Assembly (NCBI GenBank): GCA_029961745.1
Contig: CP124680.1
Span: 5,084,001-5,148,000, forward strand
Source of the DNA: Nocardioides sp. L-11A
Lineage (GTDB): Bacteria; Actinomycetota; Actinomycetes; Propionibacteriales; Nocardioidaceae
Direction: 5' to 3'
Length of the DNA: 64,000 nucleotides
Shown here piece by piece: positions 61,704 through 64,000 of this stretch. Each line of letters begins with the position of its first letter. Positions within the stretch are counted from its first letter, which is position 1. The position numbers were made by a program, and so were the translations under genes. The notes below the pieces were generated by a model. The model did not search any database, was not told where the DNA came from, and was given only the letters and a program-made list of their open reading frames with translations.

Positions 61704-63479
61704 GTGATCCCTCGCTCGCGCCTCCTCGCCGGCCTGCTCCTCGTCCTCGCCCTGGCCCTCGCGCCCCTCGGCGCGGTCCCGTCCCGGGCCGAGCCCGGGC
61801 CGTCGGACCGCGGCAGGGCCGTGGCCGTCACTCCCGCGCAGCCGATGGCCGGGGAGCGGGCCCGGTTCAGCGGACGGGTCGGTGCCGTCACCGGGCGCGC
61901 CACGCTGGAGCGGAAGAAGGGGAAGCGCTGGGTCGCCGTGGCCCGCGGCAAGGTGAAGAAGGGCAGGTACAAGCTCGACACGAGGGTACGCAAGGCCGGC
62001 AGCTACCGGGTCCGCGCCGGCAGGTTCACGAGCAAGAGGGTCGAGGTCCGGCTCGCCCCGCAGGCGGCACAGCTGAGCACGGGAGCGCTCTTCGTCGTCG
62101 GCCTGCCCCGCACGGTCACCGCCACGGTGACGCCTGCGCGGGCGGGTCGGACCGTCCGGCTCGAACGCCTCGACGGCGCCGCCTGGACGACCGTGGGGAC
62201 CGTCAGCACCGACAGCACCGGCCAGGCGCGGTTCGGGTACGCCGGAGGGCCGGCCGGTACCACCTCGTACCGTGTCGTCGGCGACGCCCACCAGGGCGCG
62301 GCGGGGGTGGTCTCGGCATCCCGGTCGGTGCGGACCGCCGCCTCGCCCGAGCTGGCCAGCCCGGGTACCGCACCCGGCGAGGAGTCCTTCGACCCGTCGG
62401 TGTCGGCCGACGGTCGTTGGGTCGCCTTCACCTCCGGCGCTCCACTGCTGCCGGCCGACTCCGACGGCCACGACGACGTCTACCTCTTCGACCGCGTCAC
62501 CGGCGGGCTGAGCCTGGCCGTCCCGAGCGCCGACAGCCACGTCAACTCCGGTGTGCTGTCGGCCGACGGGCGCTTTCTCGCGTTCCAGTCGACCGCATCC
62601 AACCTGGCGGGCGAGGGCGACTACGACTACGACGTGTTCGTGCTGGACCGCCAGGACGGCAGCCTCGACCTGGTCTCCACGGCCACGGGCGGCTCGGCAC
62701 CCGGCAACAACGACTCCTACCTCTACGACCTGAGCGACGACGGTCGCGTGGTCGCCTTCACCTCGACGGCCAGCGACCTGGTGACGCTGTCCCCGCCGCC
62801 GAACACCAGCGTGCGGCACGCCTATCTCCGCGACCGCGGCACGGACACGACCCGGCCGCTCGATCGGGTCGGCCTCGGCTGGTCGGACGCCAACATCTTC
62901 GGCCTCGACCTCAGCGCCGACGGCTCCCGGGTCGCGTTCACCAGCAGCGACACCGACCTCGACCCCGGGAACGTCGACGGCTCGGCCGTCTTCGCCTGGG
63001 ACATCGCCGCGAACGGCGCGATCTCGAACCGCGTCAACCTCACGCCCGACATCGACGCCGACAGCCCCTCGCTGAGCGGCACCGGCGACGAGATCGCGGT
63101 GACCACCGAGGCCGCATTGTCGCTGGCCGATCTCAACGGCGTCCGCGACACCTATCTCCGCACGCCGGCCGGGTCCTTCGCCCTCGTCGGGCCGTACGGC
63201 GCGGCCGGCAACCCCGGCGGCACCCTGTCCGACGACGGCCGGTTCGTGTCCATGGGCACCAAGAACGTGCTGCCCGGCGACACCAACGGCGGCCAGGCCG
63301 ACATCGTGGTGTGGGAGCGGGCCACGGGCACCAGCACCCTGATCACCCGGGCGGGCGCCGGCGCGAGCGGGGACGACCGGCTCTCCCCCGACGGCTCGGT
63401 GCTGGTGTTCGGCTCGGCGGCGGCGATCGTCCCGGGTGCCACGGGCGACTACGACGTGTACGTCCAGGTCCTGCGGTGA
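61704..63479 (+). CDS. Secreted beta-propeller (PD40/TolB-like) protein
   Basis: 591 residues. Signal peptide (about 1-29). Two Ig-like domains rich in Lys/Arg (about 38-115 and 125-210). A propeller then shows repeated blades: SVSADGRWVAFTSGAP, VLSADGRFLAFQSTASN, LSDDGRVVAFTSTASD, LSADGSRVAFTSSDTD and LSDDGRFVSMGTKN. The DGRWVAFTS-type blade is typical of PD40 repeats. Secreted, with no anchor; role unknown. The GTG at 61704 gives a proper signal. Its stop overlaps the next start (GTGA). Confidence 0.85.
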   Translation: MIPRSRLLAGLLLVLALALAPLGAVPSRAEPGPSDRGRAVAVTPAQPMAGERARFSGRVGAVTGRATLERKKGKRWVAVARGKVKKGRYKLDTRVRKAGSYRVRAGRFTSKRVEVRLAPQAAQLSTGALFVVGLPRTVTATVTPARAGRTVRLERLDGAAWTTVGTVSTDSTGQARFGYAGGPAGTTSYRVVGDAHQGAAGVVSASRSVRTAASPELASPGTAPGEESFDPSVSADGRWVAFTSGAPLLPADSDGHDDVYLFDRVTGGLSLAVPSADSHVNSGVLSADGRFLAFQSTASNLAGEGDYDYDVFVLDRQDGSLDLVSTATGGSAPGNNDSYLYDLSDDGRVVAFTSTASDLVTLSPPPNTSVRHAYLRDRGTDTTRPLDRVGLGWSDANIFGLDLSADGSRVAFTSSDTDLDPGNVDGSAVFAWDIAANGAISNRVNLTPDIDADSPSLSGTGDEIAVTTEAALSLADLNGVRDTYLRTPAGSFALVGPYGAAGNPGGTLSDDGRFVSMGTKNVLPGDTNGGQADIVVWERATGTSTLITRAGAGASGDDRLSPDGSVLVFGSAAAIVPGATGDYDVYVQVLR

Positions 63480-64000
63480 GGGCCGGCGTGGCCGGCGCCG
63501 CGGTCCTCGCGCTCGCCGCGGCGACGATGGCCGCGACGGTGGCCGCCCCGCCGGTCCGCGCCGCCGACGTCGACCCGTGGGACGGCGTCGGCTGGACCAC
63601 CCCCGTCGCCGTCTCCCCGGCCGGGGTCGACGTGGCGGCGGGCGGGGTGTGGCCGCTGGCCGACGGCTCCCTGCTGGCGCTCTGGTCGGTCGCCGACGAC
63701 CCCACCGCTGCCGGCGACGGGCCGGCCCAGGTCTGGTCGCGCACCCGGACATCCGACGGGCTGTGGGGGCCGCCGGAGCAGGTGAGCGACTATCAGCAGT
63801 ACTTCACGTCGTACCCGAACTTCAGCTGGGACGTGACCGCCGCCGGTGCCGCGATCGTCGCCTGGACCCAGTACGACCCCGGCACGTCGTCGTGGACCTA
63901 CCGTGCCGTCTCCCGGTCCTCGTCCGGGGCGTGGGCGGCGCCGCACACCGTCGCCGTCGAGGACACCGGCGCCGTGGGCTCGATCAGCCTCGGCGGCAGC
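63476..64000 (+). CDS. Secreted protein, 3' end beyond the window
   Basis: The first 175 codons are present. Signal peptide (MRAGVAGAAVLALAAATMAA with AAPPVRAA following), then a beta-rich domain with repeated WSR or WT blades (LWSVADDPTAAG, VWSRTRTSDGLWG, IVAWTQYD, YRAVSRSSSGAWA), suggesting another propeller or carbohydrate-binding fold. GTGA coupling to the preceding propeller gene implies one operon. Family not identified. Confidence 0.75.
   Translation, partial: MRAGVAGAAVLALAAATMAATVAAPPVRAADVDPWDGVGWTTPVAVSPAGVDVAAGGVWPLADGSLLALWSVADDPTAAGDGPAQVWSRTRTSDGLWGPPEQVSDYQQYFTSYPNFSWDVTAAGAAIVAWTQYDPGTSSWTYRAVSRSSSGAWAAPHTVAVEDTGAVGSISLGGS

Overview
The window is 64 kb of very GC-rich chromosome from an actinobacterium. 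A WhiB-family regulator, a type VII (ESX) secretion locus, mycosin, F420-type LLM oxidoreductase, KstR-like boxes and a GTP-dependent PEP carboxykinase all point that way. Gene content and the style of intergenic repeats suggest Nocardioides or another Nocardioidaceae, but the genus is inferred, not proven. GTG and TTG starts are common. Most operons use 4-base ATGA or GTGA stop/start overlaps.

Layout. (1) 1-13.9 kb, housekeeping: a truncated WhiB gene divergent from a PASTA-type class A penicillin-binding protein; a YqeY-like protein; a metallophosphoesterase; tRNA-Pro; a Pro-Glu-repeat membrane protein; asd-lysC; a DUF5063-type gene with recR, ybaB and dnaX; a methyltransferase; and the small SRP RNA. 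(2) 13.9-25.4 kb: tRNA-Ser and a compact ESX locus with mycP, eccB, eccD, two WXG100 genes, a second eccD-like gene and a divergent three-ATPase eccC. No eccE or PE/PPE gene is seen. An array of four 83-bp units and a hairpin separate the esx pair from eccD. (3) 25.4-41.6 kb: a dense, apparently Zur-controlled zinc-starvation island. Three good palindromes (core TGAGAACGATTCTCA) and one weaker one lie in the intergenic regions between or upstream of the following: a His-rich YibE/F protein and a COG0523 GTPase; cysteine-free ribosomal proteins L28, L33 and S14, and L31, L32 and L36 with a COG0523-like protein that has lost its P-loop; a YraQ permease operon; and a six-gene anchored-repeat ABC transporter operon with a divergent HU-like gene. 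(4) 41.6-45.6 kb: a 3-ketosteroid-dehydrogenase-like flavoprotein behind a KstR-like box, a MarR regulator, a VOC protein and CorA, with three copies of a 74-bp element at gene ends. (5) 45.8-64 kb: a long GAPDH, a c-di-AMP riboswitch with an NlpC/P60 hydrolase, an acyl-CoA isomerase/LLM pair, a frameshifted lipoprotein, an FAD/Fe-S dehydrogenase, two SDRs behind a perfect KstR-like box, pckG, a P-loop ATPase divergent from an IclR regulator, and two secreted proteins, the last cut by the window edge.

Working together. In the zinc island the inferred logic is that zinc shortage releases Zur. The cell then imports zinc with the surface-anchored ABC system and YraQ-type permease, redistributes it with COG0523 proteins, and swaps zinc-binding ribosomal proteins for cysteine-free paralogues. 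In the ESX locus, EccB/C/D form the channel, MycP the protease and the WXG100 pair the substrates. The two KstR-like boxes suggest parts of regions 4 and 5 belong to a steroid or acyl-CoA regulon.

Several palindromic repeats sit at gene ends and, in places, supply the last codons and stop codon of the neighbouring gene.
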